NCBI RefSeq assembly: GCF_000512205.2
Contig: NZ_CP006644.1
Span: forward strand, 4,788,501-4,852,500
Direction: 5' to 3'
DNA length: 64,000 nt
From: Sphingomonas sanxanigenens DSM 19645 = NX02
Lineage (GTDB): Bacteria; Pseudomonadota; Alphaproteobacteria; Sphingomonadales; Sphingomonadaceae
Part shown: positions 53,405-63,824 of the stretch, in pieces
Position numbering within the stretch: position 1 is the first letter of the stretch
How the letters are laid out: each line of letters opens with the position of its first letter
The notes under the pieces: generated by a model
Told to the model about the DNA's origin: nothing
The model's input: only the letters and a program-made list of their open reading frames with translations
Database searches by the model: none
Made by a program: the position numbers and the translations under genes

Positions 53405-54502
53405 TCAGCGCCGATAATCGTGCCCGAGAAAGTCGAACGCCGGCAGCGCCTCATGCGTGTCGAGCGAGAACCACGCGGCATTTTCCCAATTCGATCCGGT
53501 GCTCCAGCGCGTCTTGCAACCGGTCGAGACCCAGGCCGGTTCCCAATAGACGAGGCCGATGCCGCCCGCGTCGATCGTGCGCTGGGTGAGGTCGACCAGA
53601 TATTTTTTCTGCCCCTCCGGCGTCGCCGGATAGCCGTCCACCAGCGAATCCGCGCCCAGCAGGTTCGGGCCCTCGTCGCCATTGTCGGTGGTGAAGGGGT
53701 AGGCAGTCTCGACGACGATCACATCCTTGCCGTAGCGCCGCTTCGCTTCGGCGATGGTCTCGCCGAGCTGCGCCATCGTCCGCGTCGACCATTTGCGGTA
53801 ATAGCTGATCCCGATCACGTCGAAATCGGTGATCCCCGCGCCGCGCGCCGCATCGAACCAGGGCAGCACATGTTCGGGCTGCGCGATGTGGAGCATGATC
53901 TTCGGGCTGGTGCCGGTTTCCTTCGCGACCGCGCGCACCGCGCCGATGCCGGCGGCGAACAGCTTCGCGTTGCGGCGCCAGTCGATCGGGCGGTCCTTGA
54001 CGCCGCCCATCAGCTCCGGATTGGTCTCGTTGCCGACCTGCACCATCTCCGGCATCAGGCCTTCTGCGTTCAGCCGCATCAGCGTGTCGCGGGTGAAGGC
54101 GTGGAGCGCCGCTGCCTGCGCATCGGTGTCGAGCTTTTCCCAGGCGGCGGGGGCGCGCTGCTTGTCGCCATCCGCCCAATCGTCCGAATAATGGAAGTCG
54201 AGCAGCACCTGCAGCCCGGCGGCGCGGGCGCGCCGGATCGTCTTCAGCACATCGTCATAGCCGCTGTAGCGCGTCCAGCGCGCGTCGTTCCACAGGCGGA
54301 CGCGCACGATGTTGCCGCCGGCGGCGCGGAGCAATGCGAACGGATCGGCAGGCTTGCCGCCCTTGCGGAACACCGCGCCGCAATCCTCCATCTCGTTGAC
54401 GTAGGAGAGGTCCGCACCGAGGTAGAGCGGCGGCAGGGGCGCCGCCGCCACCGGCCCGCCGGCAAGCAGCAGCGCCGCGATCGTCGCGAACCGTGCGATC
54501 AC
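53405..54502 (-). CDS. GH53 endo-beta-1,4-galactanase, exported
   Basis: 365 residues. A signal peptide (MIARFATIAALLLAGGPVAA) precedes a single (beta/alpha)8 barrel. GADLSYVNEMEDCGAVFR is the GH53 opening, VRVRLWNDARW and LLDFHYSDDWADGDKQ follow. The acid/base Glu is in QVGNETNPELMG and the nucleophile Glu in VIVVETAYPF. It cleaves beta-1,4-galactan (pectic arabinogalactan I). It overlaps the upstream TonB receptor gene by 4 nt, so the pair is a small galactan-uptake locus. Confidence 0.93.
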   Translation of the reverse strand: MIARFATIAALLLAGGPVAAAPLPPLYLGADLSYVNEMEDCGAVFRKGGKPADPFALLRAAGGNIVRVRLWNDARWTRYSGYDDVLKTIRRARAAGLQVLLDFHYSDDWADGDKQRAPAAWEKLDTDAQAAALHAFTRDTLMRLNAEGLMPEMVQVGNETNPELMGGVKDRPIDWRRNAKLFAAGIGAVRAVAKETGTSPKIMLHIAQPEHVLPWFDAARGAGITDFDVIGISYYRKWSTRTMAQLGETIAEAKRRYGKDVIVVETAYPFTTDNGDEGPNLLGADSLVDGYPATPEGQKKYLVDLTQRTIDAGGIGLVYWEPAWVSTGCKTRWSTGSNWENAAWFSLDTHEALPAFDFLGHDYRR

Positions 54503-57234
54503 AGCTTGAAGCCGATCCCGAACAGATAGCGCGTGCCGAACTTCTCGTAGCGGCCCTGCAGGTTGCGGTCGCCATAATAGGTTTCGAAGGGCTCGTTGGT
54601 CAGGTTGTTGCCCTGGAACATGACCTGCACGCCCGCCAGCGGGGTACTTTCGGGGAATTCATAGCTGATCTGCATGTCGAGCACGCCTTCCGGCGCGGTG
54701 AACAGGATGCGGTCGGTATCGCCCAGTTCGGTCGCATAGCTGGAGCGATACCGATAGCCGACGCGCGCCTCGAGCCCGGCCTTGCTGTAATAGGCGACGA
54801 GGTTGGCGACATGCTTGGAGAGGCCGGGCAACGGAATGCTGCCGATCGCATTGTCGTTCTCGGTCACCGAGATGCTGCTGTCGGTGTAGCTGTAGTTGGC
54901 GAACACGCCGAGCCCGTCGAACGGCGAGGGCAGGAAGCTGAACACCGTCTGCGCGGAGAGCTCGAAGCCCTTGATCGAGCCACCCTGGCCGTTGACCGGC
55001 TGGCGGAACGTGCCCTCCAGCGCCGGGCCGCCGGCGGGATCGGGCACCGTCACCGCGGTCACCTGCTGGACGATGAAGGTGTCGAGATCCTTGTAGAAGC
55101 CGGCGAGCGTGATCGCGGTGTCGCGGTTGAGATACCATTCGACCGTCGCGTCATATTGCGTCGCGCGGAAGGGTTCGAGCAGCGGGTTGCCGCCGAAGCC
55201 CTGCGGCACGCCGTTGAAGGTGAACACGCCCGAGCCCGCGTTGAGATCGTCCAGCGGCGCGCGCGACAACGCCTTGCTGAAGCCCAGGCGGAGCTGGAGC
55301 TGGTCGGTCGGCTGGAAGGTGAGGTTGAGGTTGGGCAGCCAGTCGGTGAACTGGTTGCGCACCGCGATCGGATTGGCGACGTCGATCACGCTGCCGTCGG
55401 GCTGCTGGGTCTGGTCGATCTCGGTGCTGCGCGAAATCGTCTCGGTACGGATCACCCGCAGGCCGGCATTGCCGAGCAGGGGGATGCCGAACAGCTCACC
55501 ATCGAGGTTGAGCTGCCCATAGCCGGCATAGGTCTTCTCGCCCACCACCCAGCTGAAGCGCTGGTCGAAGAAGGATTCGGTGGGGTTCACCTCGCCGAAG
55601 AAGCGCTCGAACGCCGCCGGGATGTCGATCGAGAGCGCGCCGGGCAGCGATCCATATTCGCCGCCGAACTGGAAATCGGGGTTGAGCAGGTCGGCCGGCA
55701 CCGGCACGCGCTGCGCCGGATCGATGAAGCCGAACTGGGTGCGCTGGGTATAGTCCTTGCTGCGATCGGTGTAGCGGCCGCCGAACTGGATGTTCTTGAA
55801 GAAGCCACCGAGCTCGCGCTTGACGTCGAACGAGGCCGACCAGAGCTCGTCGTTGATCAGCGGGGCGCCGCCGCCATTTTCCGGGATCTGGAAGTCGGCG
55901 ATGCGATACAGCGACGGGTTGGTGAGGTCGGTATCGATCGTCATGATCGGCGCGCGGCCGCGAAAGCTCTGGAAGCGCGTCGTCGGGGTGACGCCGAACG
56001 GCTCGGTGCGCAGCGTGAGAAACTGCTGGCGGCGATCGGTGGTCGAATAGCCGACATCGCCCAGCACTTCCCAGCCGCCGGCTTCGTAGCGGCCGTTGAG
56101 GCCGCCGGCATAGAGATTGTCCTTGAAGAAGAAGGACTCGTTCACGCCACGCACAACCTGGCCGAAGTCCGTTCCGGCGTTGGTCGTGGTGATGCCGGTG
56201 ACATAGCCGTTGGTGACGACCGGATCGCTGAGCACATTGCCGAAGGGCAGGTTCTCGACGCGGAAGCCGCGCTGCGTCTCGTCGAACGAGACGCGGCTGT
56301 AGAAGAAGTCGGCGTTGAGCTCGAACGCGCTCGACGGGCGCCATTGCAGCACGCCGACCGCGCCGTGGCGCTCGTCATTGCCGCCGCGCGCCAGCGCCTC
56401 GAAGCCGAAGGGAATGCCGTCGCCCTGGTTGTTCGGCGAATCGGGTGTGATCGGCAGCCCGTTCTGGCCGAGGCCGTCGCCGTCGAAGTCGGTGAAGCTG
56501 CCCGCGTAGCGGAAGATGTTGGTGCGCGTCGTCGCGACCGCCTGCTTGCGGCCCGAATAGCCGACCGCGAAGCCCAACGTGTCGCTGATCCGGCCGACAT
56601 AGCTGATGCTGGCGACATAGCCGAACGGATCGGCATCCTGCACGCGATCCGCCTCGGTGCTGAAGATCCCGCGCACATTCACCGAAACGCTGCGGCCCTT
56701 GTAGTCCAGCGGCTTGACCGTGCGCAGGTCCACCTGCCCGGCGATCGCGCCTTCCACCTGCGCGGCGGTGGGCGACTTGTAGATCGAGGCGCCGTTGAGC
56801 AGTTCGGCGGGGAACTGCTCGTAGCGGATGTTGCGGCTCGATTCCGCCGAGACGATCTCGCGTCCGTTGAGCAACGTGTTGACCAGGTTGGGGCCGAGGC
56901 CGCGGATCGAGATCTGGGTGCCGTTGCCGCGATCGCGGTTGGTCGAGATGCCGGGCAGGCGCGCGAGCGACTCCGCGATGCTCGCTTCGGGCAGCTTGCC
57001 GAGATCTTCGGCGGCGAGCACCTCCTGCACCCGGTCGGCATCGCGCTTCTGGCTGATCGCGCCCTGCAGCGCGCCACGGATGCCGGTGACGACGATGTCC
57101 TCGGGCGGCGCCTCCGGCGCAGCGGCAGCGCTATCTTCGGTGGCCGGATCCGTTTGCTGGGCAAAGGCCGCAACCGGCGCCAGCAGCGCGATCAAACTGG
57201 TTGCGGTGGTAACCGCCTGCCTCAGTCCCTTCAT
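54499..57234 (-). CDS. TonB-dependent receptor, carbohydrate type
   Basis: 911 residues. The signal peptide ends at AFAQQT; EDIVVTGIRGALQGAISQKR and DADRVQEVLAAEDLGKLPEA are the distinctive N-terminal signature of the Xanthomonas/Caulobacter-type carbohydrate receptors. The plug contains RGLGPNLVNTLLNGREI, and the barrel ends in an aromatic residue motif (YLFGIGFKL). Coupled by a 4-nt overlap to a GH53 galactanase, it most likely imports galacto-oligosaccharides. No local transcription regulator, inner-membrane sugar transporter or beta-galactosidase is present. Confidence 0.94.
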   Translation of the reverse strand: MKGLRQAVTTATSLIALLAPVAAFAQQTDPATEDSAAAAPEAPPEDIVVTGIRGALQGAISQKRDADRVQEVLAAEDLGKLPEASIAESLARLPGISTNRDRGNGTQISIRGLGPNLVNTLLNGREIVSAESSRNIRYEQFPAELLNGASIYKSPTAAQVEGAIAGQVDLRTVKPLDYKGRSVSVNVRGIFSTEADRVQDADPFGYVASISYVGRISDTLGFAVGYSGRKQAVATTRTNIFRYAGSFTDFDGDGLGQNGLPITPDSPNNQGDGIPFGFEALARGGNDERHGAVGVLQWRPSSAFELNADFFYSRVSFDETQRGFRVENLPFGNVLSDPVVTNGYVTGITTTNAGTDFGQVVRGVNESFFFKDNLYAGGLNGRYEAGGWEVLGDVGYSTTDRRQQFLTLRTEPFGVTPTTRFQSFRGRAPIMTIDTDLTNPSLYRIADFQIPENGGGAPLINDELWSASFDVKRELGGFFKNIQFGGRYTDRSKDYTQRTQFGFIDPAQRVPVPADLLNPDFQFGGEYGSLPGALSIDIPAAFERFFGEVNPTESFFDQRFSWVVGEKTYAGYGQLNLDGELFGIPLLGNAGLRVIRTETISRSTEIDQTQQPDGSVIDVANPIAVRNQFTDWLPNLNLTFQPTDQLQLRLGFSKALSRAPLDDLNAGSGVFTFNGVPQGFGGNPLLEPFRATQYDATVEWYLNRDTAITLAGFYKDLDTFIVQQVTAVTVPDPAGGPALEGTFRQPVNGQGGSIKGFELSAQTVFSFLPSPFDGLGVFANYSYTDSSISVTENDNAIGSIPLPGLSKHVANLVAYYSKAGLEARVGYRYRSSYATELGDTDRILFTAPEGVLDMQISYEFPESTPLAGVQVMFQGNNLTNEPFETYYGDRNLQGRYEKFGTRYLFGIGFKL

Positions 57235-57389
57235 CTTTCCCTCTCCCCGTCTGGCGACATGCGCGCCGCTTCAGCTCTTTAGCTGATTGATATGATAATT
57301 GAACGGGACACGGCTGACCAGCCCCGATCGCACGCAGTTCGGCGCGCCGCGGTGGCACCGCTGCGCGCGCATCGCAGCCGGGGGAAAGC

Positions 57390-57695
57390 TCAGTCCTTCT
57401 CGAACGGCACGTAGAGCGCGTCGATCTTTTCGGCGAGATCGATATCGCGCTGCGAGAGGCCGCCGGCGTCGTGCGTGGTCAGCAGGATATCGACGCGGTT
57501 CCAGACATTGAACCATTCGGGATGATGGTCGGCCTTCTCGGCCAGCAGCGCGACCTGCGTCATGAAACCGAAGGCGGTGACGAAATCGTCGAACACCAGG
57601 CTGCGCGTGATCGCATCGCGGGAAACGTCATAATCCCATTCATCGAGGTCATCGAGCGCGCGTGCGCGGGCGTCCTCGTCAAGCTGCTCGACCAT
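57390..57695 (-). CDS. phhB: Pterin-4a-carbinolamine dehydratase
   Basis: 101 residues, the usual length. The active-site stretch [20 protein letters not shown] and the later [15 protein letters not shown] are diagnostic. It dehydrates 4a-hydroxytetrahydrobiopterin after aromatic amino acid hydroxylation. GGGAGG precedes the ATG by about 6 nt. No phenylalanine hydroxylase gene is adjacent. It is divergent from the zincin gene. Confidence 0.9.
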   Translation of the reverse strand: MVEQLDEDARARALDDLDEWDYDVSRDAITRSLVFDDFVTAFGFMTQVALLAEKADHHPEWFNVWNRVDILLTTHDAGGLSQRDIDLAEKIDALYVPFEKD

Positions 57696-57755
57696 GCCGC
57701 ATCCTCCCTTCAGGCGCTGGCGCGCCGACGCGCCGCACCCTATGTCGCGAAGCCT

Positions 57756-58166
57756 ATGAAGCAAAGTCAATCCGGAGGGCGGCGCGCGCCCGATGCCGCG
57801 GCCATCGAGGCGATCGCGATCGATACGCTGAACCGGCTGCCCGCGGCGTTCCGCGCGCATCTGGGCGCGGTGGTGATCCGGGTGACCGACTTCGCCGAGG
57901 ACGCGGTCCTCGACGAACTGGGGATCGAGGATCCGTTCGACCTGACCGGGCTCTATTCGGGCCGCCCGCTCGGGGAGAAGAGCGTCAGCGACAGCGGCGC
58001 GCTGCCGGACATCATCCACCTCTATCGCCGCCCGATCCTCGATGAATGGATCGCGGACGGCGAGACGCTGGACCGTCTCGTCGCGCACGTGCTGATCCAT
58101 GAGGTCGGCCATCATTTCGGCCTGTCCGACGCGGATATGCACGCGCTGGAGGATGACGCCGGATGA
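57756..58166 (+). CDS. Small zincin-like metallopeptidase
   Basis: 136 residues. The C-terminal [11 protein letters not shown] is a zinc protease HExxHxxGxxD motif. [20 protein letters not shown], seen before it, is typical of the small stand-alone metallopeptidase family (Zincin_1) found in many proteobacteria and actinobacteria. No signal peptide, so cytoplasmic; substrate unknown. Its TGA overlaps the ccmA ATG by 4 nt, a linkage of unclear meaning. Confidence 0.87.
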   Translation: MKQSQSGGRRAPDAAAIEAIAIDTLNRLPAAFRAHLGAVVIRVTDFAEDAVLDELGIEDPFDLTGLYSGRPLGEKSVSDSGALPDIIHLYRRPILDEWIADGETLDRLVAHVLIHEVGHHFGLSDADMHALEDDAG

Positions 58167-58801
58167 CGGCACTGCTGCCGGCGCCCGCGCTCGCCTTCGA
58201 TGGCGTCGCCTGCGTGCGCGGCGGCCGGGTGCTGTTCCGCGGGCTCGACTTCGCGCTCGGCAGCGGCGCCGCGGCGCTGGTGACCGGCCCCAACGGCGTC
58301 GGCAAGTCCAGCCTGCTGCGCCTTGCTGCCGGGCTGCTGCCCGTCTTCGCCGGTCGCGTCGATCGGACCGGCACGGTCGCGCTCGCCGACGAGCGCACCG
58401 CGCTCGATCCGGCGCTGCCGCTGGCGGAGGCCCTGCTGTTCTGGTCGCGGATCGATGGCGGCACCGGCGGCAGGGTGACGGCGGCGATGGGGCGCATGGA
58501 CCTTGCGCACCTCGCCGAGATCCCGGTGCGGATGCTCTCGACCGGCCAGCGCAAGCGCGCCACATTGGCACGCGTGATCGCGGCGGCGGCCCCGATCTGG
58601 CTGCTCGATGAGCCCGCCAACGGCCTTGACGCCGCGTCGCGCGCGCTGCTGGCGGAGGCGATGGCCGAGCATCGCCGTGCCGGCGGACTCATCCTTGCCG
58701 CGACGCACCAGGACATCGGCCTCGACGACGCGATCGAGCTGCCGCTCGCGCCGCCACCGCCGCTTGCCGACGATGCCGATCCGCTGGGGCTGGGCGCATG
58801 A
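58163..58801 (+). CDS. ccmA: Haem exporter ATP-binding protein CcmA
   Basis: 212 residues, the short single-domain ATPase of the cytochrome c maturation system I. Walker A is [11 protein letters not shown], the signature [13 protein letters not shown], Walker [13 protein letters not shown], and the H-loop AATHQD. It powers release of holo-CcmE from the CcmABCD complex. It overlaps ccmB by 4 nt and the zincin gene by 4 nt. ccmC, D, E and the rest are not in the window. Confidence 0.92.
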   Translation: MTALLPAPALAFDGVACVRGGRVLFRGLDFALGSGAAALVTGPNGVGKSSLLRLAAGLLPVFAGRVDRTGTVALADERTALDPALPLAEALLFWSRIDGGTGGRVTAAMGRMDLAHLAEIPVRMLSTGQRKRATLARVIAAAAPIWLLDEPANGLDAASRALLAEAMAEHRRAGGLILAATHQDIGLDDAIELPLAPPPPLADDADPLGLGA

Positions 58802-59442
58802 TCGCCTGGACCGAGATCGTCCGGCGCGACCTCGCGCTGGCGCTGCGCGGCGGCATGTGGCTGCCGGTGCTGTTCTTCCTGCTGGTGGCGATCCTCTTTC
58901 CGTTCGCGGTCGGCCCCGACGGACGGCTGCTGGAGCGCACCGGCGGCGGCGTGCTGTGGATCGCCGCCCTGCTCGCCGCGCTGCTGCCGGTCGACCGGCT
59001 GGTCGCGCCCGACCGCGATGCCGGCGTGCTCGATCAATATGCGATCCGCGGGCTGAGCGACGAGGCTGTGGCGGCGGCCAAGATGATCGCGCACTGGCTG
59101 TCGTTCGGGCCGCCGCTGATGATCGCGGCGATCCCGGCAAGCGCGCTGCTGCGGCTGGACGGCACGAGCCTCGGTCGGCTGGAACTCGGCCTGGCACTCG
59201 GCACGCCCGCGCTTGCGGCGCTGGGGCTGACCGCAAGCGCGCTGACCGCGGGACTGCGCGGCGCCGGCGCGCTGGCCGGGCTGCTGATGCTGCCGCTGGC
59301 GGTGCCGGTGCTCATCTTCGGCGCCGGCGCCCTGAGCGCCGTCGATACGAGCGCGTTCAAGCTGCTCGCAGCGTCAAGCCTGTTGCTGACGGCGGCCGCG
59401 CCGTTCGCGACCGGCGCCGCGCTGAAGGCGCTGCGTGCCTGA
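58798..59442 (+). CDS. ccmB: Haem exporter membrane protein CcmB
   Basis: 214 residues with about six membrane helices. The N-terminal IVRRDLALALRGGMWLPVLFF and the following LVAILFPFAVGPD match CcmB, and the first-loop DRDAGVLDQYAIRGLS is the conserved cytoplasmic loop contacting CcmA. It is the membrane subunit of the CcmAB ABC transporter. Its end overlaps the photolyase gene by 8 nt, where ccmC would be expected. Confidence 0.91.
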   Translation: MIAWTEIVRRDLALALRGGMWLPVLFFLLVAILFPFAVGPDGRLLERTGGGVLWIAALLAALLPVDRLVAPDRDAGVLDQYAIRGLSDEAVAAAKMIAHWLSFGPPLMIAAIPASALLRLDGTSLGRLELGLALGTPALAALGLTASALTAGLRGAGALAGLLMLPLAVPVLIFGAGALSAVDTSAFKLLAASSLLLTAAAPFATGAALKALRA

Positions 59443-61018
59443 GCCTGCGCCGGTCCTGATCTTCATTCTCGGCGACCAGTTGTCGCCCGGCATCGCCTCG
59501 CTGCGCGACCTCTCTCCCGCCGATGCCGTCGTGCTGATGGCCGAGGTTTCGGAAGAGACGGTCTATGTCCGGCATCATCCCAAGAAGATCGCGCTCATCC
59601 TTTCGGCGATGCGCCATTTCGCCGCCGACCTGCGCGAACAGGGCTGGCGGGTGGACTATATCGAGCTCGAAGATCCGGCGAACAGCGGCAGCTTCACCGG
59701 CGCGCTCGCGGCGGCAGTCGAGCGTCACCGCCCTAGCGAGATCCGCATCGTCCAGCCCGGCGAGTGGCGCGTCCAGCAGATGATCGACGGCTGGGAAGCG
59801 CGCTTCGGCCTGCCCGTCCGCATCCTCAGGGACGATCGCTTCCTCTGCTCGATCCCGGCGTTCCGGCGCTGGGCCTCCCGCCGGCAGGCGCTCACCATGG
59901 AATATTTCTACCGCGACATGCGCCGGCAGACCGGCCTGCTGATGGACGACGGCCAGCCGGCCGGCGGCCGCTGGAACTATGACGCGGAAAACCGCAAGAC
60001 GCCGCCGCGCGGGCTGAACTATCCGGCGCCTGCCCGCTTCCCGCCCGATGCGATCACCCGCGCCGTGCTCGATCTCGTCGCGCGGCGTTTCGGCGATCAT
60101 TTCGGCGCACTGGAGCCGTTCGCGCTGCCGGTCACCCGCGCCCAGGCGCTGGCCGCACTGGACCAATTCATCGCGGCGGCGCTGCCGGATTTCGGCGATT
60201 ACCAGGACGCGATGGTGGAGGGGCAGGACCAGCTCTACCATTCCATGCTGTCGCCGGCGCTCAATTGCGGGCTGCTGGTGGCGCGCGAAGTCGCCGAGGC
60301 CGCGGAGCGTGCCTGGCGCGAAGGCCGGGTGCCGCTGAACGCCGCGGAAGGCTTCATCCGGCAGATCATCGGCTGGCGCGAATATGTGCGCGGCGTCTAC
60401 TGGATGCACATGCCGGACTATGCCGAAGCCAACGCCCTCGGCGCGGACCGGCCGCTGCCAGAATTCTACTGGACCGGCGAGACCGACATGCGCTGCCTGG
60501 CCGCCGCGGTGGACGTCACCCGGCGCGAGGGCTGGTCGCACCACATCCAGCGGCTGATGGTCCTGGGCAACTTCGCGATGCTCGCCGGCGTCGACCCCAA
60601 GGCGATTTCCGACTGGTTCCTGGTGGTCTACGCCGATGCCTATGAGTGGGTGGAGCTGCCCAACGTCGTCGGCATGAGCCAATATGCCGATGGCGGCCTG
60701 CTCGGCTCCAAGCCCTATGCGGCGGGCGGCGCCTACATCAACCGGATGTCCGATCATTGCGGCCGTTGCCGTTTCGACGTGAAGGCCAAGACCGGCCCGG
60801 ACGCCTGCCCCTTCAACGCGCTCTACTGGGATTTCCTGGCGCGGCACGAGGCCCGCTTCCGCGACAATCCGCGGATGCGCACCATGTACGCGACCTGGCA
60901 CCGGATGAAGCCGGCGCAGCAGGATGCCTATCGCGCCAGCGCCGCCGCCTTCCTGGCCGGCGTGAAGCCGGCCGCCGATGGCTGGGCGCGCGCGCCTCTT
61001 TCGACAGGTGTCGATTGA
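59435..61018 (+). CDS. Photolyase-related protein with FeS cluster (FeS-BCP/CryB-PhrB type)
   Basis: 527 residues, starting at GTG (59435) inside the ccmB end. The N-terminal FILGDQLSPGIASLRDL and VRHHPKKIALILSAMRHF, with the C-terminal FAD-binding half (GWREYVRGVYW, HIQRLMVLGNFAML), place it in the prokaryotic (6-4) photolyase/cryptochrome group. Four cysteines fit the [4Fe-4S] cluster: one in DMRCLAAAV and three in DHCGRCRFD plus GPDACPFN (C-x2-C-x12-C). It probably repairs UV (6-4) photoproducts in light. The overlap with ccmB means it is cotranscribed with cytochrome c maturation genes. Confidence 0.93.
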   Translation: MPEPAPVLIFILGDQLSPGIASLRDLSPADAVVLMAEVSEETVYVRHHPKKIALILSAMRHFAADLREQGWRVDYIELEDPANSGSFTGALAAAVERHRPSEIRIVQPGEWRVQQMIDGWEARFGLPVRILRDDRFLCSIPAFRRWASRRQALTMEYFYRDMRRQTGLLMDDGQPAGGRWNYDAENRKTPPRGLNYPAPARFPPDAITRAVLDLVARRFGDHFGALEPFALPVTRAQALAALDQFIAAALPDFGDYQDAMVEGQDQLYHSMLSPALNCGLLVAREVAEAAERAWREGRVPLNAAEGFIRQIIGWREYVRGVYWMHMPDYAEANALGADRPLPEFYWTGETDMRCLAAAVDVTRREGWSHHIQRLMVLGNFAMLAGVDPKAISDWFLVVYADAYEWVELPNVVGMSQYADGGLLGSKPYAAGGAYINRMSDHCGRCRFDVKAKTGPDACPFNALYWDFLARHEARFRDNPRMRTMYATWHRMKPAQQDAYRASAAAFLAGVKPAADGWARAPLSTGVD

Positions 61019-61071
61019 AAGCATAGCGGGCACTCCCTAATTGGGCGCGAACGTCCAGCAGGGGAAATTCC

Positions 61072-62003
<932 letters not shown>

Positions 62004-62007
<4 letters not shown>

Positions 62008-62765
62008 ATCTTCTGGGTACCTGGGCGCTCTATCGCTTCGAGATGGCGCGGACGCTGCGCACCTTGTGGCAGTCGATCGCCGCGCCGGTGATCACCACCG
62101 CGCTCTATTTCATCGTCTTCGGCGGCGCGATCGGATCGCGCATGCAGGAGGTGGACGGCGTCCAATATGGCGCGTTCATCGTCCCCGGCCTGATCATGCT
62201 CACCCTGCTGACGCAGAGCCTGTCGAACGCCTCGATCGGCATCTATTTCCCCAAATGGACCGGCACGATCTTCGAGCTGCTGTCCGCCCCGATCTCCCCC
62301 GCCGAGGCGGTGATCGCCTATGTCGGCGCGGCGGCGACCAAGTCGATCGTGATCGGCCTGATCATCCTCCTGACCGCGACCTTCTTCGTGCCCGTCAGGA
62401 TCGATCATCCGCTGGCGATGATCACCTTCCTGGTGCTGACCTCGGTCACGTTCAGCATGATGGGCTTCATCATCGGCATCTGGGCGGAAGGGTTCGAGCA
62501 GCTGAGCTTCATCCCGACGCTGATCGTGACGCCGCTGACCTTCCTCGGCGGCGCGTTCTACTCGATCGACATGCTGCCCGGCGTGTGGCGCACGGTCAGC
62601 CTGTTCAACCCGGTGGTCTATCTGGTCAGCGGCTTCCGCTGGAGCTTCTACGGCGCCGGCGACGTGAGCGTCGGGCTCAGCCTCGCCTTCACCGGCGCGT
62701 TCATGCTGGTGTGCCTGGCGATCATCGTGTGGATCTTCAGGACGGGGTATCGGCTGAAGCAGTAA
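62004..62765 (+). CDS. ABC-2 exporter permease
   Basis: 253 residues with six membrane helices. [18 protein letters not shown] opens the ABC-2 membrane family, and [15 protein letters not shown]-like (here [18 protein letters not shown]) and [20 protein letters not shown] are conserved segments. It forms the exporter with the ATPase gene it overlaps by 4 nt. The next feature is the palindromic repeat carrying the IS110 element. Confidence 0.91.
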
Positions 62766-62796
62766 GGGTGCGGAGGGGCCTCGGCGCCCTCCCCCT

Positions 62797-62822
62797 TTCC
62801 GTTCGTCCCGAGCGAAGTCGAG
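62797..62822. repeat. Left half of REP-like hairpin disrupted by IS110
   Basis: TTCCGTTCGTCCC (62797-62809) is the perfect complement of GGGACGAACGGAA at 63977-63989. The intervening GAGCGAAGTCG and the core AG lead into the element. Confidence 0.8.
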
Positions 62823-62837
62823 CATCTGTCTTCCAGG

Positions 62838-63824
62838 TCAAGCGGGTTTGGGCGCCCACACGCGATTTTTGGTGATGAGGGTGTTGGCAAGCGCGACGAG
62901 TTTTCGTGCGACGGCGATGAGGGCGAGCTTTGGAGCTTTTCCGCGCGCGAGAAGGCCATCGTAGAAGCGCTTCAAGTCGGGGTTGCGGCGGCTGGCGACG
63001 AGCGCGGCCATGTAGAGGGTGGATCTGAGCTCGGCGCGTCCGCCGCGTATGGATCGCTTGCCGCGCATGCCGCCGCTGTCGCGGGCGAAGGGCGCGAGGC
63101 CGACGAGGGCTGCGGCCTGCTTGTTGGTAATGCGGCCGAGTTCGTGGAGGTATGAGAGGAAGGCCTGGGTGCTGATGGGGCCGATGGCGGGGATGGATCG
63201 CAGGATTTTGGCTTTGCGCGTCATCTCGGCATCAGCCTTGATCAGTTCCTCGATCTTCACCTCGATGCGATCGATATGCGTGGCGATCGAGCTCAGCCTT
63301 CTTTTATGTTCGCTCTTGAGGAAGCTGCCCTGCGTGACGCTGAGCCTGTTGCGCAGCGCGGTCTGTTCGGCGAGCGCCGCGGTGCGGGCGCTGACGAGTT
63401 CCTGAAGCTCCTCCTGCCGCCGGCTCACCGGCTCGGATGCCGAGAGGCCGAAGCGATCGGCCATCAATGCCAGCATGGCGGCATCGATCGCATCGGTCTT
63501 GGCGAGTTTGCCGGCAGCCTCGGCGAACAGCCTGGCCCTCAGCGGATTGACGAGCGCCACCGGCAGTCCGGCATCATGCAGATGGCGTTGGACGTCCCGA
63601 TGATAGCGCGACGTCGGCTCCATCAGCACCAGCTTCACCGCGAACCGGCCGAGCACCTCGACCAGGCGGTCATGCCCGGCACTGTCGTTGCTCACCCGCA
63701 GCTGCTCGCCCACCGGGTGAATGTGGATGTCCAAATTGGCCTTGCTCACATCGACGCCGACATGGACCTCCGGCAGCGACTTGTCCTCGACCTTTCCTTG
63801 CATACGGGACTTGCTCCCCTTCAT
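62838..63824 (-). CDS. IS110-family transposase (DEDD recombinase)
   Basis: 328 residues. The N-terminal RuvC-like domain has the DEDD residues: HVGVDVSKANLDIH, LVLMEPTSRYH, and AKTDAIDAAML. A coiled-coil region (residues ~130-190) precedes the C-terminal Transposase_20 domain with RSIPAIGPISTQAFL and ARDSGGMRGKRSIRGGRAEL, which holds the catalytic serine. All key residues are present, so it appears functional. ATG at 63824 has no ribosome site; a second ATG at 63803 follows GGGGAG and may be the true start. Confidence 0.93.
   Translation of the reverse strand: MKGSKSRMQGKVEDKSLPEVHVGVDVSKANLDIHIHPVGEQLRVSNDSAGHDRLVEVLGRFAVKLVLMEPTSRYHRDVQRHLHDAGLPVALVNPLRARLFAEAAGKLAKTDAIDAAMLALMADRFGLSASEPVSRRQEELQELVSARTAALAEQTALRNRLSVTQGSFLKSEHKRRLSSIATHIDRIEVKIEELIKADAEMTRKAKILRSIPAIGPISTQAFLSYLHELGRITNKQAAALVGLAPFARDSGGMRGKRSIRGGRAELRSTLYMAALVASRRNPDLKRFYDGLLARGKAPKLALIAVARKLVALANTLITKNRVWAPKPA

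Noticed and set aside
54493-57282. A long + strand frame opposite the TonB receptor gene.
   Set aside because: The minus-strand protein has a signal peptide, plug motifs and terminal aromatic residue; the opposite frame has none.
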